Shown here: in pieces, positions 20,010 to 30,413 of the stretch
Position numbering within the stretch: position 1 is the first letter of the stretch
Layout of the letters: each line of letters opens with the position of its first letter
NCBI GenBank assembly: GCA_018340805.1
Contig: JACMZG010001908.1
Location: 44,300,243-44,364,242, forward strand
DNA from: Microvelia longipes
Taxonomy: Eukaryota; Arthropoda; Insecta; Hemiptera; Veliidae
DNA length: 64,000 nucleotides
Direction: 5' to 3'
The notes under the pieces: model-generated
Told to the model about the DNA's origin: nothing
The model's database searches: none
The model's input: only the letters and a program-made list of their open reading frames with translations
Made by a program: the position numbers and the translations under genes

Positions 20010-20560
20010 AATGCTCCCAATAATAATAATGATTCATCATATTCTTCGATACCCGTTATTCTTTCTCGGAGCTTTGAATCAACTTATTATAATCTTGATA
20101 ATAGGAATGTTTCTTATTACTAACAGGCTTGATGAATCAAAAACTAACCTAACTAATTTTTTATGTAACAGAGTTTCATCTAATTTAATTACTTGCACAA
20201 CTGTCAAAAATGATAACAATATCAATTGCGCACCAATGAGTATCTTAGATTTAAACATAGTTCATCACAATGTTCATCACACTCTCCAGTAACTGCTTTT
20301 TCTAGAAATAAACATATTCAGGGAGGAGTGGCCATTTTATTAAGAAATGATTTTGCACTATTTTGTTCTGAAGATAATTTTATTTCCAATCTTTCCTTAG
20401 AAGTTAGAAGTAGAAGATCTTTCCTTGTGGAGTTCGGTGTTAAAATAAAAATGGTTCAACAATTCTTTTCCTGGTTACTCTTTACATATCACCCACCGCG
20501 GGCTTTAACCTATTTATAGACGAATTAGTTAATGCATCATTTTAAAGAAACTGACTTTAT
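20010..20560 (+). pseudogene. Non-LTR retrotransposon, endonuclease-domain remnant
   Basis: Around 20295-20400 the reading SRNKHIQGGVAILLRNDFAL then FCSEDNFISNLSLEV fits the 'GGVAI..R' strand and the following acidic stretch of the apurinic-type endonuclease of non-LTR elements. After frame changes near 20450, VEFGVKIKM and FTYHPPRALTYLF recall the 'viYrPP' motif, followed by a stop. The upstream 20010-20230 part is Asn/Ser-rich and may be the linker before the endonuclease. No reverse transcriptase follows. It is an inactive, truncated copy; the clade is not determined. Confidence 0.65.
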
Positions 20561-20618
20561 TTAAATGGGTTATTTCGATATTGATCATCTTAAAAACTAA
20601 AAAAAAATATTTGATCTT

Positions 20619-20652
20619 CTTAACCCTTCTGAAGCCATTCAGAAGGGTTAAG
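20619..20652. repeat. 14-bp perfect hairpin
   Basis: Arms CTTAACCCTTCTGA and TCAGAAGGGTTAAG with loop AGCCAT, about 60 bp after the endonuclease remnant. Its meaning is unknown. Confidence 0.9.
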
Positions 20653-21023
20653 TCAACCTAAAAGTTCGAAGTGATAAGAATGATCATAGCGAATCGATTA
20701 AGGAAAAATTTCGAGATACCTCCAATGTTTAGAATAATTAAAAATCTAAATATAAATTAAGCTATTTTATTTACTATTAAATGACGTCTAGACATAAAAG
20801 TTATTAGTGCTTATTGATTTCTAGTTGATCCTTGTTTTAAATTATTCATAATAAAATATTTTACTTTAATAAATCAAGTTTTTATATTACATTACTCAAA
20901 TAATTAAGTTAATGACTTACGCCGACAAAAACATCCCAAAATTGATTATTTAAGCTAACAAAATAATCTAAGCCGTTTTTTTTGGCAATAATAACAACAG
21001 CAAAGCTTTTATTACACACACAC

Positions 21024-21026
<3 letters not shown>
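20653..21026. other. No gene seen
   Basis: AT-rich spacer. Confidence 0.4.
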
Positions 21027-21092
<66 letters not shown>

Positions 21093-21104
21093 ATATATAT
21101 ATAG
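21027..21104. repeat. (CA)n/(TA)n microsatellite
   Basis: Short CACACACACA leads into about 35 TA units. Confidence 0.95.
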
Positions 21105-21224
21105 TATTTACTATATGGGAAAAGTGTTGTGATCATCCCATATTTTCTAAACCAAGGTTTCATCATTAATTAATAATACACCAAAATTCTAGCAACTGGA
21201 AATTAGCTAGCTTTATTAAATGAA

Positions 21225-21346
21225 TATATGTTGCTAGGGTGGCAGCATTAGCACCAGAAATACCACCGGATAATAATTATAATACTACCGGAAAACTGGC
21301 TTTGATGTTATCAATGATGCTCCATCATAAATTATCTTGTTCTAAG
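21225..21346. mobile_element. Truncated, diverged copy of the CTTAG element family
   Basis: 'gttgctagggtggcagc', 'ccaccgg', 'ctggctttgatgttatcaa', 'gatgctcc' and 'ttgttctaag' follow the same order as the right end of 35836-36407. The left part is missing. Confidence 0.5.
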
Positions 21347-21810
21347 CGGAAAACTGTATAATTAACTAAAGTATATCGCGTATTGTCAAAATATGATGGC
21401 AGTTAAACGTAATATGCAAATCATGAAGCAGTGTTAAGAGAGGAGGGGGTAAGTATAATTGGTAGTGTGCTAGTGTATAAAATTACACTTATTTTTGTTT
21501 CCTAACGCTCCGTATTTTCTATTATACCTAACTTCTAAAAAAAAAATCAAAATGAATAAATGAAGAGAGATGTAAAATTATACAGCGCTTATAAAGAAGC
21601 GGAAAATTACAGTGGAAACTAAGTTTGTTAGATGTCACTTGCTTTGGGAACGGGGCTGAGAGAGAGGTTTAAGTAGATGATTTAATGACCCAACTCAGCA
21701 ACCTGCACGCTACCTAACTCCGAACCTCTGTAACCATTTCTACCTTATCACTTCATATCAGCAAATTTTTTATTTATTTAATTTTTATTTTTATCCAACG
21801 CTCGATATGT
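21347..21810. other. No gene seen
   Basis: AT-rich; contains an isolated purine-rich 'agagaggagggggtaag' word. Confidence 0.4.
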
Positions 21811-21826
21811 ATATATAGCATATATA

Positions 21827-21895
<69 letters not shown>

Positions 21896-21900
21896 TATAT

Positions 21901-21970
<70 letters not shown>

Positions 21971-21972
21971 AT
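21811..21972. repeat. Long interrupted (TA)n array
   Basis: About 160 bp of TA repeats broken by AATTA and TATTAT interruptions. Confidence 0.95.
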
Positions 21973-22429
21973 GGCACCCGATAACTCTCACAAGCTTTCT
22001 CAAATCGAAACGAAACTTGTTATATGACGAGATATTGGGGAGGTTACGAAGCCTATAGTTTGTAAACAATATAAAAAACAATCAGGCTTTAAAAGGTGGC
22101 CGTGAAGTAGCCCACTTGATGAAAATCGCTAAATGCCATGCAATAAAAAAATTAATGAAGAAACAACAATGCAAAACAACAATCGTTTCCCAAGAGATGT
22201 CTTCAGAGCAAACAGTATCGATGGGGGAACAGGTCGAATGCCCAATTTTTGGCTCTTGATTAATTAACGTTTCTTTTCATAGAAAAACAATAATTATCTT
22301 TGTATCCTTCCATAGATGTATTGTTTATCTTTGTTTTTTTTTAGGGATCAAGAAAAGAAAATGTCTTCGGCCTCTTCGAACAAACTCCGCAGCCTCGGCG
22401 CCCACCTGTGGCCGCATATTTGTTGTCCA
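21973..22429. other. No gene confirmed; block shared with 55640-55720
   Basis: 'tctcaaatcgaaacgaaact' followed by 'tgttatatgacgagat' and 'ggaggttacgaagcctat' resembles 'cctcgaattgaaacggaact' at about 55657, so this is another old dispersed repeat. No coding frame. Confidence 0.45.
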
Positions 22430-22562
22430 TTATCAGTAACTTTATCAGTTATTCATATTATTGGTTTATATAAGTGGCATACTGCCACGATATAAGCAAA
22501 TTTTTAAATGTATTAGTCAAAAAACGTGATTTGTTTACATTATATTGTATATGTCAAACAGT
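22430..22562 (-). repeat. Inverted copy of the 1018-1145 repeat
   Basis: 'ttataagtggcatactgcc', 'gtcaaaaaacgtgatttg' and 'acattatattgtatatgtca' are the reverse complement of words at 1018-1130. Confidence 0.65.
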
Positions 22563-22783
22563 AAAACAAGAACTAATTCTGATAATATTATGCTCCGTAT
22601 TTTTGTAAAGCATATGTAGTAATACAGGCGTAAAAAACTTCATCCCGATTTAAGCACTTGTTGAAGATTAGTGATTTTCTAAAATAATTTTGCGATCATT
22701 ATTATGGGTTAATGACGTCACACATATTTCATAAATAGAGTTCTGGACGTTAACAAGGTTAATTTTTGTACAAAGTTTCAATT
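22563..22783. other. No gene; short 5S-like-element middle fragment
   Basis: 'ttatgggttaatgacgtcac' and 'tacaaagtttcaattcg' (22700-22785) match the centre of the dispersed element on the minus strand. Both ends are missing. Confidence 0.4.
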
Positions 22784-22875
22784 CGATATATATATATATA
22801 TATACCTCAACAATATACATTCTTGAACAGAGAGCCACCCCCTTTCATAAAATCCACCTCTTCCACTCGCCAACT
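22784..22875. repeat. Short-TA allele of a TA-associated dispersed element
   Basis: A short TA run is followed by 'acctcaacaatatacattct', 'tgaacagagagcc' and 'aaaatccacctcttccact'. The same words flank the TA arrays at 36855-37260 and 46540-46690. Here the internal TA site is nearly unexpanded, which marks where the arrays grow. Confidence 0.65.
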
Positions 22876-23277
22876 TCCTCTATGACCCCAACTTAATAAG
22901 CTCATTTTTTTTTTAAATTCGCTAAAACCATGTTAAAACTTGAACTTAAAGAAGATAATGTTTAAACAGAAAATCTTATACTTAAAAAGTAATTTATTTT
23001 AATTTTGTAATTCTGTTTTAATAGTTATTATATCTTTAAACAATAAAGAATGATGGTTAGTAATACTTTCATATTTTATACTTGTTATAATTGATAGTCA
23101 TTAATTTTTAAGTTTTAAAGTACTATTAATTATTTTCAAATAGTGCTTTATCATCTTAAGAAATCTAGACTAGAACTCTTTTTACCTTTTAAGATTATAA
23201 AAGGTTTTATAAAAACTCTTCATTAATTTATATTAAACTTTCTGCACAGTGTTCAACGTACCGATGGTAGGGGTTGA
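22876..23277. other. AT-rich, no gene seen
   Basis: No recognised element. Confidence 0.4.
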
Positions 23278-23480
23278 CGGGTAGCTATGTTAGTTAGAGG
23301 GACTGGGCTATTGTACGTTACCTGGTGAAACCTCTAGATACCAGGTTGCCCAAGTTCAAATCTCTTTCAGGCTACTTATATTTTATGCTAAATAGCAGGT
23401 GCACTGGTGGTACCTCCTCTCCTCATAATGAGAGTAGAGCTAGTTCGCTAGAGGTCGAATGAATGTAGGGTGGTCTTTAA
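23278..23480 (+). repeat. tRNA-derived SINE-like element
   Basis: GGGTAGCTATGTTAGTTAGA resembles a Pol III A box with D-arm. CCAAGTTCAAATCTC about 60 bases later resembles a B box. GTAGC at the start can pair with GCTAC at about 23371, as in an acceptor stem, and CCTGG...CCAGG resembles a long variable arm (Leu/Ser type). The tail after 23376 is unrelated to tRNA. No duplication or A-tail was identified, and it is too degenerate for a functional tRNA. Confidence 0.45.
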
Positions 23481-23779
23481 CATGAAGACCTCCCTTAATT
23501 TTATGATTGCTCATAACAAGTTTATAGAATCTAAACTTGCATGTTTGTATGAATATCGTGTAATTTGGATGGGCTTCTGACACCTCTGATCTGGGAGGCT
23601 AAACAGCGACTGCAGATAGCTATTAGTGAAATATATCATAGTAGTATATGCAATAAATATAGCATTTGCTCACTATAGAGGTAGTGATAAAGCGTTAAAA
23701 CAGCAAAGATTTCTTAGGTGTACTTTTTGTTTCTAGAGAAGCTACTTAAATGTAGCGTGATTAAAGTAATTTAAAATGA
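23481..23779. other. No gene seen
   Basis: May include more of the SINE-like tail; nothing definite. Confidence 0.35.
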
Positions 23780-23945
23780 AAACATTTATAAGATGGAGAG
23801 GGTCGTGACTTAGGGTCGGTTAGAAGATGGAGTGGGGCGTGACTTGGGTTCGGTTAAGGAGATGGATGGGGCGTGACTTAGGTCGGTTAAGGCAGCGTGA
23901 CTTAGGGTCGTTAAGATGGAGTGGATCGTGACTTAGGTCGTTAAC
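23780..23945. repeat. Imperfect tandem repeat, about 25-35 bp units
   Basis: Five units carry 'agatggagtggggcgtga' and 'cttagggtcggttaa' with internal deletions. The array abuts and probably truncated the CATAG-family fragment that follows. Confidence 0.85.
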
Positions 23946-23964
23946 CGTGACAAATTACAGCCTG

Positions 23965-24186
23965 ACAAAATAATAAAAATAGATAATCAGTACAAAATTA
24001 CAATAACTTATATAAAAGAACGTTAAAAATACAAATCAAAACGCAAACAATGTGCGCAAACAATAACCTTAACTCACGCTTAAAGGAGGTTTCAATGAGG
24101 TTACACAGATCCTCTGAGAGCCCCAAAAAGATGTTTCAGGTCTCTCAATGTAATAAGATAGGCTATGCCCCCTCTAGTGTATATCT
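23965..24186 (-). mobile_element. Inverted, truncated copy of the CATAG hAT-like family
   Basis: Reading on the minus strand from 24186: CATAGATATACACTAGAGGG, 'ggcatagcctatctta', 'tttttggggctctcagagg' and 'aacctcattgaaacctcct'. It then passes into the AT-rich body and is cut near the tandem array. The right terminus is absent. Confidence 0.8.
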
Positions 24187-24814
24187 ATGTTTGTGTACCT
24201 TTGGGAAGTAGCATTTCTAGTACTATTAAAAGAGATTGAATATTGAAGTCACAGCACAAGGCGAAATAAATAACATTGTTGACAAAGATTAACTTTTCCA
24301 TACTCTGAGATAATAATGGTTTAAATTTAAATATATTCAAAACAAAACAAAATAACAAGAAACAGGTAATATTACAATCTAATCACGATCCCAGGCAGTG
24401 TTGTCCTAAAACTTTACTAATATGACTTAAAAGTTTAACATATCTGTTATAAAATTAAACGGTTTTAGCAAATATTTCTATCGCTTTTCAGAGGAAACGT
24501 GTGGGAAGTATTTAAATAAAAATTAAACTGAAGAAAAAGTTAGGTAAATTTAATATTAAAGTTTAATATTTAATAATAAAGTTTAATATTTAATATTAAA
24601 CTTATAATTATAATAATGTTAACTTAATGTTTCATATTATTTAACTTATTTATAACAAAACTTAATAGGTTGAATTAATATTTAATGTTAAGTTGAAAAT
24701 ATTATATTAAAAAAATTTAAGAGTGGTACCCCTGGATTGTTTTACTACCGCAGTCTTATCAAGCCAATGAAACTATATTCACTCTAATACTTGTAACAAT
24801 AATTCTTTTATTAC
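24187..24814. other. No gene; AT palindromic words at 24545-24725
   Basis: 24578-24602 is a palindrome (AAGTTTAATATT-T-AATATTAAACTT) in a run of 'taatatttaat' words. Confidence 0.5.
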
Positions 24815-25465
24815 TTTTAATAAAATGGCAAAAAATTATGGACAAATTGTCTCCGTGTCGGCTTTATTTAATTTAGCGCCCCAAAAACATCGAAAACGAT
24901 TTCCTTCACGACATATGTTAATTATCGACCGTATTTTAGGATAACTGTTTTTTCAACTTTTTGGTCACTTGAGCTGGTTGTATCAACTTCGGGTCTGTTT
25001 CATTCGATTTAAAAACATTAAAAACGACACATCATTTACAATTTGTTGTTTATATTGGCCGTAATTTTGGTTTCCGGTAATTTACCACGGGATTTTCGAC
25101 TTTCTGGTCACTAAGAGCGGTCATATCGACTCCGGACCGGTTTCATTCGATTTAGCGCCTTAATAACAAATAAGGGCCTTTTTCCCGGTTAAAAATTTTA
25201 ACCCTTAATTGTATCACTTTTTTAAAAAAATTTGTCTGACTTAGCAAACCGGGTTTATGACGGCATAAATACCTGGTTTCAATAAGGTTCGTGTCCTCCC
25301 CCAAGGTTGTTTTTGTACATAGTTAGATTTAAAAATGTTATTTCACGACAGACAACATTTCTATTTCTATCAGCTAGAAATAGATATAGAAACAAGGAGT
25401 ACATCCATGTTTAAAGAACTTTGAATGGTCGTATTGTCTCCGGACCGGTTTTATTTGATAATAAA
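24815..25465. repeat. Diverged repeat family with about 160-bp spacing
   Basis: Two main units share 'tttggtcactt', 'gtatcaact' and 'gggtctgtttcattcgattt'. The second has 'ctccggaccggtttcattcg', and a third half-unit at about 25425 has 'tgtctccggaccggtttta'. Related words occur in reverse at 8250-8290 and 51490-51570. Confidence 0.6.
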
Positions 25466-25718
25466 ATAATTTATAAATAAATAAATAAATTATTATTAAT
25501 TAATTTATAATTAACGATATATATATAAGGAAAAGTAAAAATAATAATAAGTCTTAATAATAAATCTGTCAATAAAGGGGAAAAAATAAGGCTTGTAGGA
25601 AATTAATAGTGGCAACCTCATTTTCGCCAGGTGGTCTAGGCTCCTAAATTTTTTTTTTTTTAATTCTTCTTTGTTTTCTTCTAAAGAGTCCCCCAACATA
25701 GCTTTTTTGTTTTTTTAA
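25466..25718. other. No gene seen
   Basis: AT-rich spacer with 'aaataaataaat' words. Confidence 0.4.
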
Positions 25719-26590
25719 CCATAGAGATATATACTAGAGGGGACATAGTCTATCTCATTACTGTGAGAGGCCTGAAACATTTTTTTGGGGCTCCTCCTTT
25801 TTTTAAGGCCTCCTGAGTGGTTTTCGCTAAGTTGTGTGTCTGAATGTGTGTGTGTTTGTGTCTGTTATCATCGTAGCGCCCAGTATATTTATGCTAGAGT
25901 TAAAATTTTGTATAATAATCAGTCTACCGCTGAAGTTGTGCTATTGAAAATATTTACCCACAATAACGACTCAGTGAAAATGTCGAAAAATCATAAAACG
26001 CGGAAAAATGATGCGATCTGATTGAAATTTAGCTCGTATGTAGCTATGTATAATACCAACATATGTGCCATGTTTTATCTCATTATCAGCATTAGTTCAA
26101 TTTTTTGAAAAATTGTAAAAAATTAGGAAATGGTCCAATTGAATTGAAATTTAGTACAAGTGTTTAATTTATTCATTACCTAATAAATAAGTACACTAAG
26201 TTTCGTTTCAATGCGACAAGTAGATCCATGATTTTTGTTGGACCTTAAAAATTAAGGAGCATTGAGCGTGGTCAGTGCTTTAGGGGTGACTGCTGAGAAT
26301 GATACGGATCCATTTACCATCTGAAAACGAGCGAAGCGAATCCAAAGGCATGTTGCAGTATAAATATGGCGAACTGTATTTCTGAGGATGAGCGTAGCGA
26401 ATCCGATGCAATGATAATGCATTCGGATTGCATTTTCCTCATAACTTTTCCTTATGAGGAAAAGTTCCGGCTTTGAGGTGTACCCGATTTTTTAATGTTA
26501 TTTCATCTTATTAATACTCAAGGGTGTTCAGGTTACTTTTTTGATGTTTCAAAATTCAACAGATAGGGCCCCTCTAGTAACAATATCTCC
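25719..26590. mobile_element. CATAG-family element interrupted by a 5S-like element
   Basis: The left end CATAGAGATATATACTAGAG (about 25720) and the right end 'gatagggcccctctag' with 'taacaatatctccct' (26564-26590) are the two termini of the family. Between them, most of the body is replaced by a copy of the dispersed 5S-like element (25796-26493). The two outer pieces total about 175 bp against 320 in an intact copy, so body sequence was also lost. The insertion order is clear: the 5S-like element arrived second. Confidence 0.8.
25796..26493 (+). repeat. Dispersed 5S-like element nested in a CATAG element
   Basis: Starts part-way in ('aggcctcctgagtggtttt') and continues through 'atcatcgtagcgcccagta', 'cgactcagtgaaaatgtcg' and 'tacactaagtttcgtttca'. 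The 5S-like block is at about 26250-26300 (TAAGGAGCATTGAGCGTGGT then CAGTGCTT and GGGTGACTGCTGAGAAT). The 'gagcgaagcgaatcc' and 'gatgagcgtagcgaatccg' words follow, and it ends GTGTACCCGATTTTTTAATG. Confidence 0.88.
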
Positions 26591-27177
26591 CTAAATTTTG
26601 CTTACCATATAATTACGGAAAAAAACTTAAACATCGGAAGCAAGTTTCATTACAAACTATAACTAGCAGATAACTTTGAATTCATTGGTATAATTTAGTT
26701 GTAAACCTATTTGCGAGCAGAAAAAAACTTAAATTTTCAAGTCAATTACGCCAGTATGTTATCTCAAGTCGATCAGGATTGGTTCCAATCTAGGGTATCT
26801 CTGGGGTGGAATAAATACGACAAATCTAGATAAAATAACATCAAATACAAACTACAGCTTTATACAGCGTGGGCTGTGACCATATCAGAATTATCTTTAC
26901 TTTCCCGATAAACGAAAAGCCCTAAATCTTCTAACTTGACACCCACTACTAGCTTTTGTCCTTAAAAAGCTTTTCCAACTTTTAATTATAACTGTAATTG
27001 TTTTTATCTACTTACGGCAGTAAAACAAGGCATTACTGAACAGCTTTTAACCTGCGAAATGCTATTTTACCAACTACATCATCATAATATTTAAACAAAA
27101 CACAGTACGGGCAAGTACTGTTTATATACAGTAGGGGGGAGTTAAGGTACATTTAAATATAGTGGTATATAAACAAT
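26591..27177. other. No gene seen
   Basis: Mixed AT-rich sequence; no recognised repeat. Confidence 0.4.
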
Positions 27178-27530
27178 TTTATCTCCAGGCGGTGTATAAT
27201 ATAAAGTTTATTGACTAGTTTTTAGGGAGTAAATAGGCACTTTTCACTCCCAAGGGAGAAAAAGTGTTTCCTATTATAGCCAATTATATCAATTTTTTAG
27301 GGGAGTCGTATTCTATAAATTTATACAGATGACCGATCAAGTTTCGTAAATATCCCGAGGGAGGCACCACAAAATTTATAAGAGGGACCCGACCAAAAAA
27401 AATGTATTGACTCAAAATCCGTTTCAGGTCAAAAGAAGTTGTTTGAAGCAAAAAATTTTGATTTTTTTTTTTGGAGGTTGCCCTTCTAAATTTATAAGGG
27501 GTCCGACCCAAAAATGACGACCTAATGACT
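27178..27530. repeat. Inverted copy of the 9245-9880 element
   Basis: Reads 'tttatctccaggcggtgta', 'tttattgactagtttttagg', 'cactcccaagggagaaa', then the core words 'ctcaaaatccgtttcaggtc' and 'atttataaggggtcc'. It is the reverse complement of 9245-9880 with about two rather than four core units. Confidence 0.75.
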
Positions 27531-27599
27531 TTTCCACTACGTCCTTTGGCTACCTATCTCATGTTATATTAACAGGCAGCGATTTCTTTTTATTAACCC

Positions 27600-28080
27600 A
27601 GGGTGGAGCCTCGCCTCTCTTTACACACCTATCAGTCCTAGATAATGAAAAAGTAGAAGCAGACGAATGCACAAAAGCCATCTGCGATATTCTCGCTGAC
27701 GGAGGCGGACTTCTTCCATCCACCTACATTTATAAGTTCCTGGCTTAGAATGAGTAATATTGGTCTTTAACCTTGCCATGATAGAAGGTAATAGAGGGTT
27801 TATATCAGGGTTTGATCTAAGATCAAAATACAGTGATTCTCATCTAGTAGTCTTAGCACACTATGTCCACCCTCTGTCTTTACACCGCATCCTTGCATAT
27901 CAACACCTTTAATCCATATATAATCATATAAAGCTAAAGTTAATTCAATAACCCCTTTATCTCCTATTTTTGGGTTTAAATTTAAAATTAATCTTCTCAA
28001 TCCTGGCATATCATCTCCAGCAGGTTTGCCATACCTAAGTGATCCTTCTCAAACCTCGATGACAAATGTCCAACGACGGA
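27600..28080 (-). pseudogene. CEP78: CEP78-like leucine-rich-repeat exon, frameshifted
   Basis: The minus strand reads SLRYGKPAGDDMPGLRRLIL, NLNPKIGDKGVIELTLALYD, YIWIKGVDMQGCGVKTEGGH and SVLRLLDENHCILI. It then continues one frame over as DLRSNPDINPLLPSIMARLK. Spacing and key positions follow the leucine-rich region of CEP78, a centriole/basal-body protein (family pattern SLRYR.PD, GLRR, IGD.GA, LDLQ.CG, NEGA, LD.R.NP). The shift sits at GATCTTAGATCA; a second copy of the 7-mer CTTAGAT would restore the frame, so slippage loss is likely. A TGA lies in frame just before SLRY, so the segment may begin at a splice acceptor there. The frame stays open to about 27616. No other CEP78 exon was found nearby. 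It could be a live gene with a sequence error, or a decayed copy. Confidence 0.65.
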
Positions 28081-28086
28081 ACATTT

Positions 28087-28138
28087 CCAGATGTAGCATT
28101 GCTTTTTGCATGTTACATTTCCTAGGTGCCTCTCGCAC
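28087..28138 (-). repeat. 52-bp block shared with 47653-47704
   Basis: On the minus strand it begins GTGCGAGAGGCACCTAGGAA and ends AATGCTACATCTGG. The other copy differs at about three sites. It lies between the CEP78-like segment and a TA array. Whether it is an element terminus or old exon sequence is unclear. Confidence 0.7.
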
Positions 28139-28139
28139 A

Positions 28140-28142
28140 ATT

Positions 28143-28215
<73 letters not shown>
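28140..28215. repeat. (TA)n microsatellite
   Basis: About 35 TA units; followed by 'ttcttcaacagtccccct', which loosely matches the post-array words at 22.8, 37.2 and 46.6 kb. Confidence 0.95.
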
Positions 28216-28217
<2 letters not shown>

Positions 28218-29399
28218 TTCAACAGTCCCCCTTTTTTTAAAAAAAAAAATTCTCTTCCCCCTCAATGACCTCGATGTTGAAAGTTACTTTTTTATTTGGA
28301 AATTCGCACGGAAAAACAATTTTTTATATATTTAATGAAAATGAAATACTTGTTATTTCGAAGAATACAGTGGCAGACATCATATTATTAGGTTACAAAC
28401 ACACTAATAGTAGCAATTAACATTTTGTCGCACATAAGTACAAATATATTGAATCAAAATAAAGTGGCAATAGAAATGTGTGATAAATTAGGAGAGAGAT
28501 ACGAGCAAAATATAAAATAGAATTTTCAACCTTTGCCTCAAATAATTTCCGGTGTTAAGGTAAAGACCTTAACAGGAATTCTGCCCTCTCTAACACACCT
28601 CTGACAAATTAGAGTAATAGGAACAAAATAAAAAATCTTAACTTGAGAACAAGAATCTGAGAAAATTCAATTTTTTTGTCTTTAAGATTAACGTCAAGAA
28701 AAGAGATAACCTTTGACCTTAGAAACTGATGAAAGTTTTTCAGTTTTATCATACGATTCCAAACACGTCTGTTAACTTTTCTCTAAAAGTCTTTTTTGTG
28801 AAGTAGAAAATAGAAGTTCTCTTGTTGTTGTTGACCAAGTATATATGTGACATGAAATGTAAATCCAAACCTGACTTCTATTTTCAAAAAGACATTGGAA
28901 ATAGGGTTGGGTTTGTTTTCGCATCTAATTTCATTATTTTAGAAATCGAGTTCTCAAAATAAGTTAACTTTAAGTAGCGCTTTAAGTTTTTGTAGTTTTG
29001 AAATTTAATAGTTATACAAAACATGGAAAAAATACGTCAAAACTATATGAAGTATATTATTTTTAAGATAAAGTTTATTTAGTTGACATTTTTGATGTCT
29101 ATTTAGAAAAGTTTGGAAAAGCTTAAGAAATGTTTTGAGTAAAACTAATTCATACTCGTAAAAATATATTCCATAAATAAACAACATAATATAAAGAGGG
29201 TATTTTTCTATTGTAAAAATTTGTATTGTTTTCTTGCTCAATACTTTGTACAGTAGACCTGATTAGGCCCGATCTCTATAAGTTATCTCTTAAACCCCTG
29301 ATTGAAAATTATGATTTAAAAAGTTAAAAATAAAATATGATTTAAAAAGTTCCCATATATTTCTCAGCATAATACATTCATAAGTAAAAAAGCAGTGTT
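28216..29399. other. No gene; small hairpin at 28553-28574
   Basis: The hairpin has arms TGTTAAGGT and ACCTTAACA around loop AAAG. The remainder is AT-rich, and the 78-codon minus-strand frame near 29005 is low-complexity. Confidence 0.5.
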
Positions 29400-29587
29400 C
29401 GGTGAGCCTCTATATTTTTTTTGAGTCATAATTGACGTGGTAAGAAATAATATCCCGTAAAGAACCACTAGGCCGATTGATTTTGTATAAAGTTTTAACT
29501 CTTATCAACTCATTTGGGAGCAATGATAATAACACACATACACACACATGCATACACACCAACATACATACACACAAACATACTGAC

Positions 29588-29705
29588 AGGCACTGGACCA
29601 TGGGATTATTCATATAAATTTACCATGTTTACAACAGGACATGGAAAATTGAACGAGTATCTGAAAAGATTCAACTTAAATGATTCTAGCTCTTGTAAGT
29701 GTTAT
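29588..29705 (+). pseudogene. Non-LTR retrotransposon C-terminal fragment
   Basis: The reading GTGPWDYSYKFTMFTTGHGK then LNEYLKRFNLNDSSSCKC matches the 'TGHG..KSYL.RF....S..C.C' end that follows RNase H in several non-LTR clades. The same signature is in the minus-strand remnant at 55885-56712. Only about 118 bp is present, cleanly placed inside a CA-rich stretch of the 5S-like element. Confidence 0.7.
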
Positions 29706-29836
29706 GCCAGAACAGACACATACATACACACACACATACAGACAGACACATAAATACACACACAAATACAGACAGACACATACATACACACACAAATACA
29801 GCAGACACATACATACACACACATACAGACAGACAA
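29706..29836. repeat. CA-rich minisatellite, about 28-30 bp units
   Basis: Four units of 'cagacagacacatacataca' plus 'cacacacaaata' form the right-hand side of the split element. The overlapping Cys/Val-rich minus-strand frames are repeat artefacts. Confidence 0.9.
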
Positions 29837-29900
29837 TTTACTGAAGAGGTTTTTAAAAACACCCAATGCACATAATTCAGGTAAAACCTCGGTTTTGGAT

Positions 29901-30344
29901 TTAGTGCAAACACATTGCTCCTCCAATTAACCTAAGCTTTGAAGCATAAAGTAAAATGGTTTTTCAAGAACATTTGTAGATTTTTTTAATTAAATAAGTG
30001 TATGTACAAGTGCCTTCTTTGTCTAATTAACTTTTAAAACAAGTTATATATATTTACTTCTATAATTGTTTGATGCAACAATAGAAATTTCCTAATTTTA
30101 CACAAGGATCTATATTTAAAAGAAGAGAGCTCTTCCTATCCTAGTAATAAAAAAACTTTTGTCTCTCTCGCCATTTCATGCTTATCCTCCCTCTCTAGTT
30201 ACTCCTCCAAGAGGAATATGAATACAAAATAACTACATCTGGCTTTTTGAAAAAATTATCTACGGAAGCAAAGTTTCATGTTTAAAAGACGGACTTTCGT
30301 TATTAAAGTTTTAATAATATTTAACCCTTCTTGATAATGTTTAT
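29901..30344. other. No gene seen
   Basis: AT-rich. Confidence 0.4.
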
Positions 30345-30351
30345 ATATAAC

Positions 30352-30411
<60 letters not shown>
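30345..30411. repeat. (TA)n microsatellite
   Basis: About 33 TA units with no interruption. Confidence 0.95.

Positions 30412-30413
<2 letters not shown>

Larger units (their letters stand above)
29400..29900 (-). repeat. 5S-like element interrupted by a retrotransposon piece
   Basis: Minus-strand element words are split: 'gattttgtataaagtttta' and 'atgataataacacacatac' before 29580, then 'cagacagacaatttactga', 'aggtttttaaaaacacc' and 'tcggttttggattt' after 29820. Between them lie a non-LTR fragment and an expanded CA-rich minisatellite. Confidence 0.7.
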
